Assembly (NCBI RefSeq): GCF_000002985.6
Contig: NC_003279.8
Span: 10,354,001-10,418,000 of the forward strand
Direction: 5' to 3'
Origin: Caenorhabditis elegans
Taxonomy: Eukaryota > Nematoda > Chromadorea > Rhabditida > Rhabditidae
Length of the DNA: 64,000 nt
Every line of letters begins with the position of its first letter. Within the stretch, counting starts at the first letter, position 1. The position numbers and the translations under genes are program-made. Below are positions 1 through 12,731 of the stretch, in pieces. The notes under the pieces are model-generated. The model was not told where the DNA came from and did no database searches. It saw nothing but the letters and a program-made list of their open reading frames with translations.

Positions 1-2310
1 TATTCAATTTCGCTCCCATGTAGATTTTTCTCTATATGCCTACAAGCCGACCTACGCCTACACATTCTTCAAGCTTTTTAGATAAGTTCCGTATAGCTTG
101 TTCGTTTTTTAGCTTCCATTCAAAAGTGTTTTTACGTTTCAAAACTGAAAATACTATTTTGTTTGGTGTAATTTTTAAACTAGGTGACAGAAAAACATAA
201 CAACTTAGTTTTTTTTTTTATTAGTTACGTTTTTATAGTTCTAGTACACATGCAGTTTTTATAAGGCAGAGACCAGAAGAAGGGACCTCAAATTGCCACA
301 ATTCACTTTCATCTTTAGGCTTAAAATTCTCACAATTAGCCAGTAAAATCAATTGTATTATTTTCTCATTTAGGAGGATTTCTCCTATCGGAGATGTCTA
401 AAAATAGTATTCAGATAAACTTAGTTGCAACAATTTTTCAATATTTGATTACTATCTTCAATACCACGTGCTACTTGCAATTGAAACTTGATGATAATAG
501 AAAAACAAAAATGAAAACTTGATACCATCCTTTAAAATAACATTTGTTTTTAATTTTGAATTTGTTCCATTCCCCAAGCGTTTTATTATTCCATAAAAGT
601 TTCTTAATTTTTTGAAAAATAAATCTTACCAATTTTTCACAATATTTTCCTACTCCTGAATATCATGCAAATCATCATTTGATTCCAAAAATCCAGTTTT
701 GGATTTTCAGGAAAAAAAATGCTACGGCACCGTGACAAATTTGGCCCACATTCCTTGTTCGTGGCGGGACCCATCGAGTTGCGCCCCTAAAATGTCTAAT
801 CAAAACACACAATATAATACATTTAAAGTAATTGATAACACAAAAATGAAGTGCTTAAGCTATAGTGGGCAGTCTACAATTTAGTGTAAAATGAACTGAT
901 CATTATCTTTTTCTTCATCTCCATCATCATCATCTCACAATCAAAAAATCTTCTCCCCTCGTCGTATTTATTTCCTTATCACAAATTTCTTTGTATTTTC
1001 TTGCAATTTGTGAACGTTCCCCTCTTCAATTTCTTTCAATCCTTAAGTTGGCATGTCACTGACAAACCGTTCGGATAAGAAATGATTGAGTTGTTTTTCT
1101 CAGCTGCAAATAAACGAGTAACCCTGTTCGGAGAAGGACAATTGTAGAAATCCCGATCATTCGATGCTTCTTCTTCTTCCCCATCATTCCTATTACTTTT
1201 ACTTTTTTGCCGGAAAATCAATATTGTCATAAATTCTTGAAGAAACCCAAAATTGACCAACCGAAAATGCCACACTTGGGGACATTTCGGACAATTTGTT
1301 TTTGAAAAAAAAAAATTTAATTATCAATTTGGATGTTGTTTTCTCTGGTTCTAATTTTTCACCTGCCTCGTGCCTGCTTCCCTGCCTTCCTACCGTTTCT
1401 CCGATGCTTGGTGTTGCCACGTTTTTGTAGAAGGCACGAGGCAGACGAAGGTTGCTTCCCAGTCGGACATACATTTTTTTGGAATTTTAAGGGAAGCCAA
1501 AATTGCAGCCTTTGATTTTCTACCTATCACATTTATATGAGTGATATGATCTGTACTTTTTGGGGAAAAACTCTCGAGGAATCTCTTTTCCAAAATCCAT
1601 TGGCAACATTGATTGTGATACGCTAGCTAATCAATTGATAAGATAATAAAAAGAACGGAGAACGAGGGAGAGAAATTGCGGAAGTGGAATTACGTAAAAG
1701 CTACTGATAAGAAGTGTTTCGGGAGACGCTTTTGATGGATTTATAGTTTTTTTTTTGCTATTAAAAGTTTGTATAAAATATTAAGCCAACTGATTAAATG
1801 TGTGCCAAATATTTATCTTCATTTAATAACTGAAACAAACTTTTTTTTGATAAAGCTAGAGAACCAACAAGTAGATTTTAAAAGTAAAGCAGACTGATAG
1901 AAAGATACTGTAGTACTGGATTTCGTTGAATTTTAATCAAATAGTTAGAACAAATTCACTTACTCACTTACTTAGATACTTAGATTTATCCGTTTTAGTC
2001 TATTTCGTTCAGAATTTGCCATCCGGTTAAAGCATTCCAAGGGTGCCCCAGCAATCTTAAAATTATCAAAAATATCTTCCACTAGATTTCCTTTCACTCA
2101 TCATCTATACTTTGATGTTTAGTTTCATTTTTTCCAAATCTCACTACAATTTCACTATCATCTCAATAAGTTCCAATTGAATGCGGAACCAAAACTATTG
2201 TTCCTCTCGTAGTAAGGTTTCTTGTCATTCATAAACCTTTTGATTGTTACAGTGAAAAAACGGGCAAGAAACGAGAATAGGGGACAGGAACAGGTGGTAA
2301 CAACCTGACG
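1..2310. other. Non-coding 5' flank of the carboxypeptidase gene
   Basis: No convincing exon is visible. Bases 20-55 carry a short GCCTAC-rich piece of the dispersed family described elsewhere. Bases 1363-1375 and 1432-1444 form a perfect 13-bp inverted repeat of the same family. A splice-like acceptor near 704-710 is followed by a 24-codon open frame that I do not call. The rest is AT-rich sequence that holds the promoter of the downstream gene, but I cannot place individual sites. Confidence 0.6.
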
Positions 2311-5300
2311 ATGACGACGAAACGGACACGGAACACGTTGTGGCTTCTGATTTTAATTTCAGCTTTTGCAATAAATGCTGAAATTGCAGATGATAAACCT
2401 CCGTTAGTTTTTTTTTGTTGAAAAAAAATGCTAAGAAAAATGATTGATTGAGAAAGGCAAACGTTTTAAAAGCTAATAAAACAGTTGCAACTTTCAAAAA
2501 ATTTCAAAAAATTTCAGAAAATTTCAAGTCCTTCGTGCCCATGCAACCGATGTTCCACAGCTGAAAGCTCTTCGTGATATACATGAGAGGACTCAGCATG
2601 ATGTGAGATTTTGTTTTTTAAAGTCGATTGGTAGAAGTTATAAAATGTTGAGTCCTTATTTTTAGTCGAAAAATTGCCAAAGATGCACTTAGATATTTTA
2701 TTTCATTTTTCTTACAGCTTGATTTCTGGCAAACGCCGTCAAAAGTTGGCCACCGTGCTGACATAATGGTCGACGAAGATCGAATGGAATGGCTTGATTC
2801 CGTTCTGAAAAACTCAAATATCAGCTATGACGTCATTATTGAAGACGTTGGAAAGTTGATTCTAGAAAAGGAACATGGCCCACCGAGATTTTCAAATTTA
2901 TTATTTTCCAAAAGAATGCACAATGAAGGAGGAAATCGAGCAAGGGTAAAAATAATAATTACAGATTTTTGTATTTAACTTTATAATTTTTATCACAATT
3001 TTTAAAATAATTTTAGTACGGATTTGGAGAATATCACAGTTATCAAACAATTTGTGACTGGATGAAAGATATCGAACGAAAATATCCGGATAAAGCAAAA
3101 GTGTTCACAATGGGAACAACATCCGAAGGACGACCGATTCAAGGAATTAAAATTGGAAGTCAAGTATGGAGAAATGATAAAAGAATATTCTGGATTGATG
3201 GAGGAATTCATGCAAGAGAATGGGCTGCTGTTCACACAGCACTTTGGTTTATTGACAGGGTAAGACACAGAAAAATGCCGATCAGAAAGCCGATTTGAGA
3301 TATTGTCTGAGAATTTAGAAAGACAGTTTACAAAAAGAGCACGGGATTAATAATATGGAATGATTCTTAGGCATATCTCAATTTTTCCAGCTAATCGCCG
3401 ATTACAATGATGATTCTTTGGTCCGTGCTGCAGTTGATCGCCTCAACTTTTATATTCTTCCCGTTGCTAATCCAGATGGTTATGAATACTCGAGAAGTGA
3501 TGTTTCTCCGATGGTACTGATCCAAAATGCTAACTCCTGTTCTTTTTGAAAATGGAAATATTGCAGATTCGTTTATGGCGTAAAAACCGTGCTGGTGTAG
3601 TATGCAAGAAGGATCGTTGGTTCAGAGATCGTTGCTGTGGAGGTGTTGACTTGAATAGAAATTATGATTGGCATTTTGGAGGTTAAGCTTTTGAACTTTT
3701 GAACTGAAAAGAACCAGGATAATGTTCAGAAACCGGGTCAAGCACGGACAAGTGCTCCGAGATTTACCAAGGAAGTTCGGCATTCAGTGAAAGTGAAACA
3801 AGGCTAGTTTAGAAGTTGTAACATTTTTTACAAATTATATTTTCAGATCAATGAGAGATTTCCTAACATCTTCAGAGCTTAACGGGAAGATCGATGCTTT
3901 TATAACTCTTCACACCTACTCACAAATGTGGATTCATCCGTATTCTCATGCACGTAAAAGTGTTCCAGCTGATGTTGCTGAATTGGTATGTGTTGATGAG
4001 AACAACGTAGTAATTTGTGCTCATGCCAAAATTACAGTTTTGCCTTTAGATCTACAAGGCTTAACGCTGAGTTCTGTGTACCTACCAAATGTTTTTTCAG
4101 CAACGCGTCGGAAGAGCGGCTGTCGCTGCTCTGGAAAACACATACGGAACGAAGTACAAGTTTGGCACAGGATCTGATATTCTTTGTGAGTTACCACTTA
4201 GTTTAGAATAAATTAAATCTGAAACTGTTAAAGATCCATCTGCTGGAGGTTCGGATGATTGGGCAAAGGGAACTCTTCGTATCAAATATGTATACTTGCT
4301 CGAGTTAAGACCAGGAGAGGATGGTAATTATTCATAAATTTGAGATTTTTCTTTCGTGCCAGTTGGTTTAGATTAATGTGTTTTCAGTTTGGGATGGTTT
4401 CATCCTTGACCAACATCAACTTATCCCAACCGCAAAAGAAACTTGGAATGGAATCAAAGTAGTCATTAGAGCAGTTACAGAACAAGCTGGATCACGTGAG
4501 TTCTTCACTAAAAACATTAATGAGAATGGATACGTTTTTCTATGGGTTTGGCAGATTATTTTATCTTATTTAATTATTTTATGCATGATATATACAATGC
4601 AGAGTACAGAAGGATATTTAGTTTTTAGTTTTTTTGAATGTTTTGCAAATGTTTCGAATGGGTACAACTCAAATACTAAGAATATCAGCAAAAGTGATTC
4701 AGCTTACAAAAAACTACTGTCTATGTTTCAATTAGTTTGATTTTTCAGCGAATTTGATTCCTCTACCTCAAAACAAACGACAAAATTAAACATTTCGTTA
4801 ACTTAATTTTTTGGCTTGATATTTCTTTCAGTCTTTGAGTTATACCCATTCAAATAATTTTGAAAATTATCAAAATCCTAAAAGCGTATATTTTTTAGTC
4901 AGCTCTGTTTTCCAATCAAGAAAAATTTTTAATTTACATAATGATTTTCTGCATGATTTCTTTTTTGCATTTTCTTTCTCAGTTCCCAATTCTATTGCTT
5001 CAACTTTGCCCCCAATTACGCTACCGCCCACTCCTCTACCAACAACCACAACAACTACTACAACTACGACAACTACAACTATGGAACCAACTACGACTGA
5101 GTCATGGGCCACCACCACGGCTGCTCCATTCTCAAGTATTTTTATCGTCACTGAACCTGCACCAATCACCCGCACAACGCCTATTCATCTTGATGCTTCC
5201 TATAAACTTGGCAAACGCCGCTTCAAATTTGTGTCCATCAAAACATTTTTCCCAACGCTTCCAACCACTCCAATGCCTACAGCTTTTCCCACATTTTCAC

Positions 5301-6601
5301 CATTTTCTGAATTCTCACAGCCTCAAGCTTCTTTATTTACTGAACCATCATCACCTTCACTGCCTTTTGTTACTGTTGTTGGTCCAAATGAGAACAACAA
5401 CGCAGTGATCGATGATTTTGAAGGTTCATCTTCGCCACGTGTCCTACCTGCATTCGTGCGCCGTCCAAATGGTAGTATTGTAAGAACGGTGAGCTTGTTT
5501 AGATTGTGACTGTTCACTGCAGATATGCGTATGGAAATTCCCTTACTAACACGTTTTTATCTAAAGTTATCTGAAAAATTATTTAAAATTTTCTCTACGT
5601 TTTGTGCAAATGTTCCAGCACTTTAGCAAGACTTAAAAATTCACCCGGCTACAAAACATCATAGGTATGTGGTGTCCAAAAAATCTACAAAAATTGTCCA
5701 TATCTGTACGACGTCAGAGTTTCTATGCGTTTCAAAACTTTGATATGAAACGCATAATATAAAAACTTTTCAAAAATTGTTCTGAAAACCTAATTCCCCA
5801 TACACATATCTGCTTTGAACCCGTCCTTTTTTGTTCTGCCGTATATGTAATGTGAATGTGCAGAATGTTCGTCGTCCGGGCTCTCGACAGTTCATCCGCC
5901 GACCCGGAAGCTTTGCTCAACAGAGATCAGGGCAATTCAGAAATAGTAAGCATGCTTTTATTCATTCGCATCCTGAAAAGTCCGTTTGCGAGATACTGTG
6001 ATGTTTTTTGATTTGCATTTTATTTTTTGATTTATTTATTGGAAATTCCAAAAAAAAACATTATAGGTTTTAGAGCTAGGTAATAGGCAAAACATTTTTT
6101 CTCAAATAGTTATCATTAGAGAAATAACTCACTATTAGTTCTAGGCAACTAACCCAGTAGGAAAATAAGTTTCAATCTCAATTTTCAGGAAACTCACACA
6201 GAAGTCAAGTTGCAAACGTGGCTCAACGCCCAGGGGTGAGTTAACACAATTTTTTGGCTTAAAATGTTCCATGGAAAACGCCGAAAAATTAAAAAAAATT
6301 TCTAGGACGCTTTTCAAAAAAAATTAACTGATTTTCGAAAGCTAGCATTTTCAGCTTCAAGAAACTATAATTTATTTTCGCAAAAAAAATTTAATCCCAA
6401 CTTCTTGTAGATCTTGTAGAAAAACCCCAAAACCAGTTCCCCAACAATTTTCAGCCACCCCAACAAGCTTCTCGTAGCGGCACCTGCGCGGACAGATCGT
6501 CATGGTGTGCATCTTGGCTCAACGCCAACTCCAGAGTCTGCCAGATCTCGCAAATCTACATGAGACAGGATTGTGCGAGAACATGTGGATTCTGTCAATA
6601 G
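2311..6601 (+). CDS. Secreted M14 zinc carboxypeptidase with Thr/Pro linker and C-terminal ShKT domain
   Basis: Predicted exons are 2311-2402, 2518-2602, 2718-2945, 3017-3259, 3391-3513, 3567-3681, 3730-3802, 3847-3985, 4101-4185, 4234-4323, 4388-4495, 4983-5488, 5864-5945, 6189-6235 and 6455-6601. They join in frame to 720 residues. Residues 1-23 are a signal peptide, and a propeptide follows. The M14 peptidase domain covers about 136-460. His200 and Glu203 (HARE) and His342 (LHTYS) are the zinc ligands. The DLNRNYDW motif supplies the substrate Asn/Arg pair, and Glu418 (LLELRPGE) is the catalytic Glu. About 200 residues of Thr/Pro/Ser-rich, probably O-glycosylated linker lead to a six-cysteine ShKT module at 683-719. 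Worm relatives with this layout act in the extracellular matrix or cuticle (for example SURO-1). The start was chosen because it creates the signal peptide. Intron 7 begins with GC. I do not assign a gene name. Confidence 0.9.
3803..3846 (+). other. GC-AG intron in the carboxypeptidase gene
   Basis: The exon ending at 3802 can be joined in frame to the exon at 3847 only if the donor is AG|GCTAGT. The nearest GT, four bases on, would put the conserved LHTYSQ zinc-ligand exon out of frame. The acceptor is a normal TTTTCAG. GC donors are a known minority class in worms. Confidence 0.75.
5039..5100 (+). repeat. ACA/ACT/ACG codon run encoding poly-Thr in the carboxypeptidase linker
   Basis: A degenerate ACN trinucleotide run encodes about 13 consecutive threonines in the linker between the peptidase and ShKT domains. 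Synonymous variation (ACA, ACT, ACC, ACG) shows that it is not a fresh microsatellite. It is typical of mucin-like, O-glycosylated spacers. Confidence 0.7.
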
Positions 6602-8430
6602 ATCGATTAGCTTCTTTTTTAAACAAGTATTTCCCAGTTGCCATGCTTTTCTCCCCGTCTTTTCTCAAGCTTTTCTTTGCTGTTTTCGGGTATTTTCAAT
6701 TTGAATTGTTTTGTTTTATATTGCCATTTTTAATTTCAATTCACATCTGTAGCATTTCTAATAATTTTAAATTCATTTTTCAAGATTTTCAAGGTATTAC
6801 CATTTTTTTCAAGAGTTCAATACTAGGTGTTCCATTAAATTTTCTGTAGATCATTTCAACTCTCCATTCGCTAATAAATCATTTGTTAATGATCGGCATA
6901 TCCGATGGCGTCACAGATTAGATTGGAATTAAAAATATGACAAGCTAGTTCATATATTTGCAACTGAAAATTTTAGAATAAGTCTAAAGGAATCAATTGA
7001 CACTTTTTCATGGTTATATGGCAATGGCAATGGTTCGAAAAATTTTTAAAATCTCAGTTTTGTATCGTAATATGACAGAGGGTAAAGAAGGTAATAATTC
7101 AAGTTTTGTGTCCGTGCTTTTCCGTCTCTTTGTTTCAAAAAATTGATCGGTTATACTGTAATTTGGCATGAGATCCCTTGCGTCCTTCCTGTTCTAATAA
7201 ATCTTTCTCCCATTAACAACTGTCATGCACAATTGCGTCATATTCATTGCGTGGAAGATGTACTACAACTACTAGTTGACATTTGATACGTGGAGACCGT
7301 TTAGTTGGTAACAAAAAGGGATTAACCGACTATTCAGGGTGAAATATGAAACTGAAAGCGTGTGGGGTTAATTTGATCGCCAACATGTTCTTTTTATTGT
7401 TCTTTAGTATATGCAAAAAGTTTCATTGCAATTTCAAAAAGCTCGATTTGAAAATGCAAAGTTTTGCAATTCTTTCCCCAAAAATACGGTCTCGACAAGA
7501 TAGTTTTTTATTAAATTCAAAAATTTTGCGCTTTTAAACAATACTGCATTTTACAAATTTTTCAACACCTGCTTCTATAGAATCTATTTATTAATTGAAA
7601 AAATATGAAGAAAAAAAAACAATTTAAAACAATAAGGAACAGATACAATTTTGGAAAATTGGGAAAAACTATGATCACTGAAATTATTTACTTTAAAAGC
7701 GACCGTGTTTTTGGAGTGTAAAATCGGTGTAAAATCTTTGAACGCAATTCAAACTTGCTTTCCTTTTTCCCCTCTTGCTTCAGATCATACAGTGTTACGG
7801 GACAAATCTACCCATCTGCCACGCCATTTCCAACATCGAAAGGTGTTGTACAATGAGGATTATTGAAACAATGTCGTGTCTCAGAGGATTAACCTGCCTA
7901 CAAAAATTGAGACAGAAGTGACAAGGTCCCGTATGTCTCATCGAGAAAAGATGTCACTTGCCTTTCACTTGGTTAGTTCTAATTTCTATTATCTTCTGAA
8001 AACTCTCACCTCTTCTCAATTACTAAGACATATAATTATTACAAGTTTACAACTACTAAACGTTTCTTTCTTTTCTCAACTTTCCTGGGGCTGTTGAACT
8101 GTCCATTTGAGGTCACAATAATTATCACTTTGAACGCCATTTTGGTACGAACTGGAATAGAAGTCGGTACTTGGGAAGTAGTGTGTCATGGTAGAAGAGA
8201 AAGTGCGAATATTTATGGCAAAATGTTGAGTAGGTCTCCTTCAAGAATAGGCATGCATTGTAAGCACGTAGGCAGGTTTTTGTGCCTTCCGGAATTTTTT
8301 AGCTTCCTAAAAAGGCTTATATCATTTGAAATAATATTGTTTAAAACATTATCAGATCGACTTTTATAATGGAAAATTCTCCTCTGCAGCTATATTCTTT
8401 AGGAACAAATTAGAACTATTTTCGTCAATA

Positions 8431-8452
8431 ATTGTATTGTATTGTATTGTAT
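8431..8452. repeat. Short (TATTG)n microsatellite
   Basis: Four tandem copies of the pentamer ATTGT, followed by a small palindrome around 8457-8472. It lies in intergenic DNA. Confidence 0.8.
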
Positions 8453-10111
8453 TTATTACGATTGAAATCGTGATCAAAAATAAATAGTGAATAGACATGA
8501 ATAAGTTAAGGCTCAAACATCATAAAGATTGAAACGTCCTAAATGGGATTGTAATTTCCCTTATTTTTCAGATCACAGACATCACTCCAACTCGAAAATT
8601 GATTCGCAACCCCACCGTACTTTTGTGAATACCGTACTCCCCTCCGCAGCTTTGACGAATATCCTTGCTCCAATTAAAACGAAAGGCGCCACCTGACTCA
8701 TTCTGCGGTTTTTCTTATTTCTGTCACCTCGTCTAAGACATTGAGACACCTGTATCAATTCGTTGTTTGCCTCATTTCACACTAAAGGAACAACACCTGC
8801 ACACGAAGAAGACATAGGTGTCGAAAATGGAAGACTCTATTTTTCCATTTTTTTTTTAATGAAATTATTTTGACGCTTTTTGAATTTATGGGAAAAATTG
8901 TCTATGAACTGACAAAATGTTTAGTATTTATTTTTTGCCGGCCAGTACTGATGCCTATCGTATTTGAATAAAATTTTGTGAAAATGGTTTGTTGTCAATA
9001 TTTGAAAGCTTGCCAATAACCACACAATTTCCGATAATGCCGGCGGACTCTTTCACACTTATTACCAAGATATACTAACCAACGCTATCTATGAATATTG
9101 CATAATCAAATCGTTGGTCTCATCCATAAACTGTCACATTGACCGTTCCTTTTTTCTCTCCATGAAGTGACAGAGTTTACGTAAGCAAGTAACAAGGACA
9201 GAGAGAGCCGTCAAGGACATTCCAAAGTAAATGAGACATAGGTGATGAATTGGGTAAACTGCTTGGGAAAGTGGAAACAGAATTAACTGGGATTCGAATT
9301 ATCAGAGAATATCGGAACGTTTTTATCGGATTTGTCCAATTTCCAGAGTGAAGTAACTAGTAAGTATTAAATAGTTAAACTATTAGTCACATTATAAAAA
9401 TTAAAACCAACTCATAATAAATTATTACCTTGGTTTTTCAGAGTTCATATTTGCAACAAAATTACTGGAAAACCGCATTTATTTAACAAAAAAAATCAAA
9501 AATATATAATGTATTCCCTCATTCCTAAATACCTAAAAAATCTACAAATTCCCATGGCACAGTGGGAGTTCATTCAATTCTTCTCTGGCGGTTCGTCTCT
9601 GTTCCATTTTTTGATCTTCCGGTTCACACCTTCTAAATATGTTCAGTTACCTATTGTCACCTTAAACGGAAACTGCAACTGGATGGGAAAATGAGAACAG
9701 TGGAGTTCTCTAGATATCTTACGGGTGTCAATAATGCTAATGGGAGAGCAATAATTGTTAGTTTAAGATTAAAAAAAATTAGGAGGAGGTTTTAAAAAAA
9801 ACTTAGAAGTGTTTTATTTAGCTCGCTTATCTCATCGTACTAAATTGGCAACTTGACTCATTTTAGAGATGTTAATAAATAAATTATTACAAAACTATAG
9901 TAATAATAATATTCTGTCAGTTGACAGTTTATTGATTAAACAAAAGGATATCGAAATAAAACTTTGCGCATCATTAATTTGTTTCTCTCAATTAGTTAGT
10001 TTTTTATGAAAAAGTTTACATATGCATGGCAAAGCGTAAAAAGTAGGCTCAGAAAGCTTAAAACCTTCATGACGTCAACCATTCTTGACTAGTAATTCAA
10101 CCATTCTTGAC

Positions 10112-10199
10112 CTCCAAACCACGCAGGCAACGCGTTGAAACCACGCAGGGACTGGCATTCTTGAGCGTGGTTTGTAGGCGTTGCCTGCGTGGTTTGGAG
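10112..10199. repeat. Perfect 22-bp inverted repeat with internal GCCTGCGTGG motifs
   Basis: Bases 10112-10133 are the exact reverse complement of 10178-10199, with a 44-base spacer. The CCACGCAGG motif recurs inside the spacer (10140-10149) and again just outside (about 10203-10215). A CCATTCTTGA direct repeat lies to the left. The transcript would form a 22-bp stem, and the DNA a cruciform. Confidence 0.75.
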
Positions 10200-12034
10200 C
10201 GGTGCCTGCGTGGTTCGATTTATCTGAGCTGCTTGACAGACGGTCCCGAAAACATAAAATCTGATTTCATTGCAGTCAATTTTTGATCACCTCTGTTATT
10301 GACAAGTGAAGCTTCTACCGTAATCTCTGTCTTAATTATTCTCTAAATCGTTTTGTTTTTCAACCATTTTCCAGTTGTTATGCACCGCCAGATTGCTTAC
10401 AATCCTTCTCTTCTCCTTCATCCAAACCGTGTCATTAGTCGGCATTTCAATTCGCCAATTCCGTTTTGTTTTTGGTTTTTTCGCCGCTTTTGACTATTTT
10501 TTTGAAGATCATTTATTATTTAGAAGTTTTATAGTTAACTTTAAAAAGTAGAAAGTATTTTTGTCTGAAAATTCAACTCTAAAAGCCACAAGCTATTTCA
10601 ACGTTAAATAGACACAGTCCATAACCAACCAATATTTTTGTACCAATCACTTCTAAAAATGTGTTACCTTTATTACTTCAACCTAACCGTTTATTCACTT
10701 GTAACAGCTCACTCATAATTGTTCTCCATATGTTATTAGATAATCGTCTAATGATGAACGGGACCATGAGGTGGCGGATCTTTTGAAAGTGTTCTCATCC
10801 AATTAAGATGATGTGCTCTTTTTTTTTCAAAAAGTACCGCTCTCAACTGTTAGTCGTCAGGTGTAACGGGAAGTGTTCCCAGAAAAGGAGATTCGATCAG
10901 ATGGAGGACAGAAAGAGGAGAACGAACGAGACAAACGAGACAAATTGTGTGTGAACAAAAAATAGGAAAACGAATTTATGGGAAGTCGTTGGGCGGGAAT
11001 CACCCTGAATAAAATTGCTTTTTTTTGGTAAAATGTTGCCGTTGTATGTTACTACATTTTCAAGGCTTTTGTTCGATAGTAGGTACAACCAAACCAATCA
11101 AAATCTAGTACATAACATGCAGTTCTTCCATCGAAAAATATGTGTTTTTCTTCACTTCACTGTTTATGAAATTTCTAAAAAAAACGTTGTCAATGCAGTT
11201 TTCGATTTGAAATAGGAATTTTAAATTTTTCGTTAACCGTACACTATAAATCTAGTCACCTTTTCAGGCGTACGCGCCTGCCTCATGCTTGCTTGCCACC
11301 TGCTTTCAGCATTCTTGGCATAAATGGCATTGGAGGTAAGAAGGCTTTTCTGTGCCTACATAGAAAGATTAGTTCTAAGTTTTTCGACACTACAAGTTGT
11401 GAAATCGTACCTCTGGCTGAAATCTGGGATACAAGTAGGATGAGGTGCATTTTCAGTTAGTTACATAAAATAACATAGTTGAAAACCGTGTTTTGTAATA
11501 TTACAAAGTATTACAAAGTCAAAGGGATTTTGTTTTAAAAACATTTTTCAATTTTTTCAAGACTTTCGCCCAGCTTCCTCAATTTTTTTTGATTGAAATT
11601 GTCCTGATAAACGAATTATAAACTTATTTGATACTCCACATTAAACAAAAAAAGCTTCCAAATCCCCGCTTTCCCCTCTGCAGTGTTCATTTTGCATGTC
11701 ACTTGCAAGACAACTCCCGAAACGGAAAAATCTTTGAACTGAAAACTTGAATCAACCCTGTAATTTATGGAATTCGTACGACGAAATGTACTAGCAGCAG
11801 TCTTCGAGAACAAACCAGAGCCCCCATCCCGTGTATGGCGTTTTTTGACAGAAGGTATGAAAGAGGGGGATAACCTGTTATTAAACCATCGTCTAACATT
11901 GTCTGCCACATGGATTCTGTACAATGTTATTCGACGTCATTATGACAAGAATGACATAAGCTAGATTTCTCTTGTCAACTGGAATGTGTAACAAGTTTAA
12001 TTTAATAATTAGGGAACTAATTTTGTCTCGAAAA

Positions 12035-12086
12035 CGCCTCACAAGGCGAACGAAAGAAGGGAGAGTGAAGAGGCGGTTGTGAGGCG
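12035..12086. repeat. Short inverted repeat CGCCTCACAA / TTGTGAGGCG
   Basis: A 10-bp perfect inverted repeat separated by 32 bases, in the region upstream of the Sp-family gene. Similar AGGCG and TTCGCCTCTTC pieces occur near 41576 and 51965, so it may belong to a small dispersed family. Confidence 0.5.
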
Positions 12087-12622
12087 CCCTCGAATAAATG
12101 TAATTTCAACTAAAAATAGATAAACTTTGGAAATTATCGGCTGAAAAATTATTGATCAAAGTTTAGCCAACAGACTGAAAGTAAAAAAATGTTTATTTTT
12201 CTCTAAATATCAGCCTTCCGTATTAGGCAGGCGCATCTTCATACGTGCCTGCCTTCTGCCTGTTTTCCTTCTCATTATGTTTTTGCAGTGCTGGTTTTCA
12301 AATATGGGAACACAAAGGCGTCTGTGTAAGTAGCTATTCGTCGTATTGTAAGCAGGTGTGGGTCGACTTGTAGCCAAGCTAAAAATCTATATATTGTTGT
12401 ATGTCCAAATTTCCATTAGTCTTCAATTAGTGTTATTTTTTCTAAAAAATACTGCCCGAAATTTTTTGAAAAAAAAAACTAAAAATATTTATCAAATTTT
12501 CTCTAATCACATGACATTCTCGTCATCAACACAACCAGCTCTCGATTCTAATTATCCCTTGTCATTTTCTCGTGTTTTCCATTTCCCTTACTACCACCAC
12601 CTCACATCTACAGTAGTCTAAT

Positions 12623-12666
12623 GGGCGGAGCCTCCTCTCCTCGCATCCCGTCTCGTCGCTCCGCCC
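12623..12666. promoter_or_regulatory. Inverted pair of GC boxes upstream of the Sp-family gene
   Basis: GGGCGG (12623-12628) and CCGCCC (12661-12666) are the classic Sp/KLF binding core in opposite orientation, about 70-110 bases before the chosen ATG. GC-rich hexamers are rare in this AT-rich window. Binding by Sp factors, perhaps the gene's own product, is inference. Confidence 0.4.
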
Positions 12667-12731
12667 CTTATTTCACTTCTCTCGCTTTTTTCGGCAGCTC
12701 GTATATTAAAGTGAAAAACAATAGAAATAAG

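Larger units (their letters stand above)
6602..12619. other. Intergenic region between the carboxypeptidase and Sp-factor genes
   Basis: About 6 kb without a supported gene. The open frames here are short, lack splice support and have no family resemblance. It contains a (TATTG)n microsatellite (8431-8452), a TGACGTCA palindrome (10070-10077), a 22-bp perfect inverted repeat (10112-10199), two GCCTGCC-family fragments (about 11265-11345 and 12215-12265) and a 10-bp inverted repeat (12035-12044 with 12077-12086). Confidence 0.6.

Noticed and set aside
699-884. Open frame after a TTTTCAG near 710
   Set aside because: The frame opening with MLR stops after 24 codons and the other has no family resemblance. 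No downstream exon continues it.
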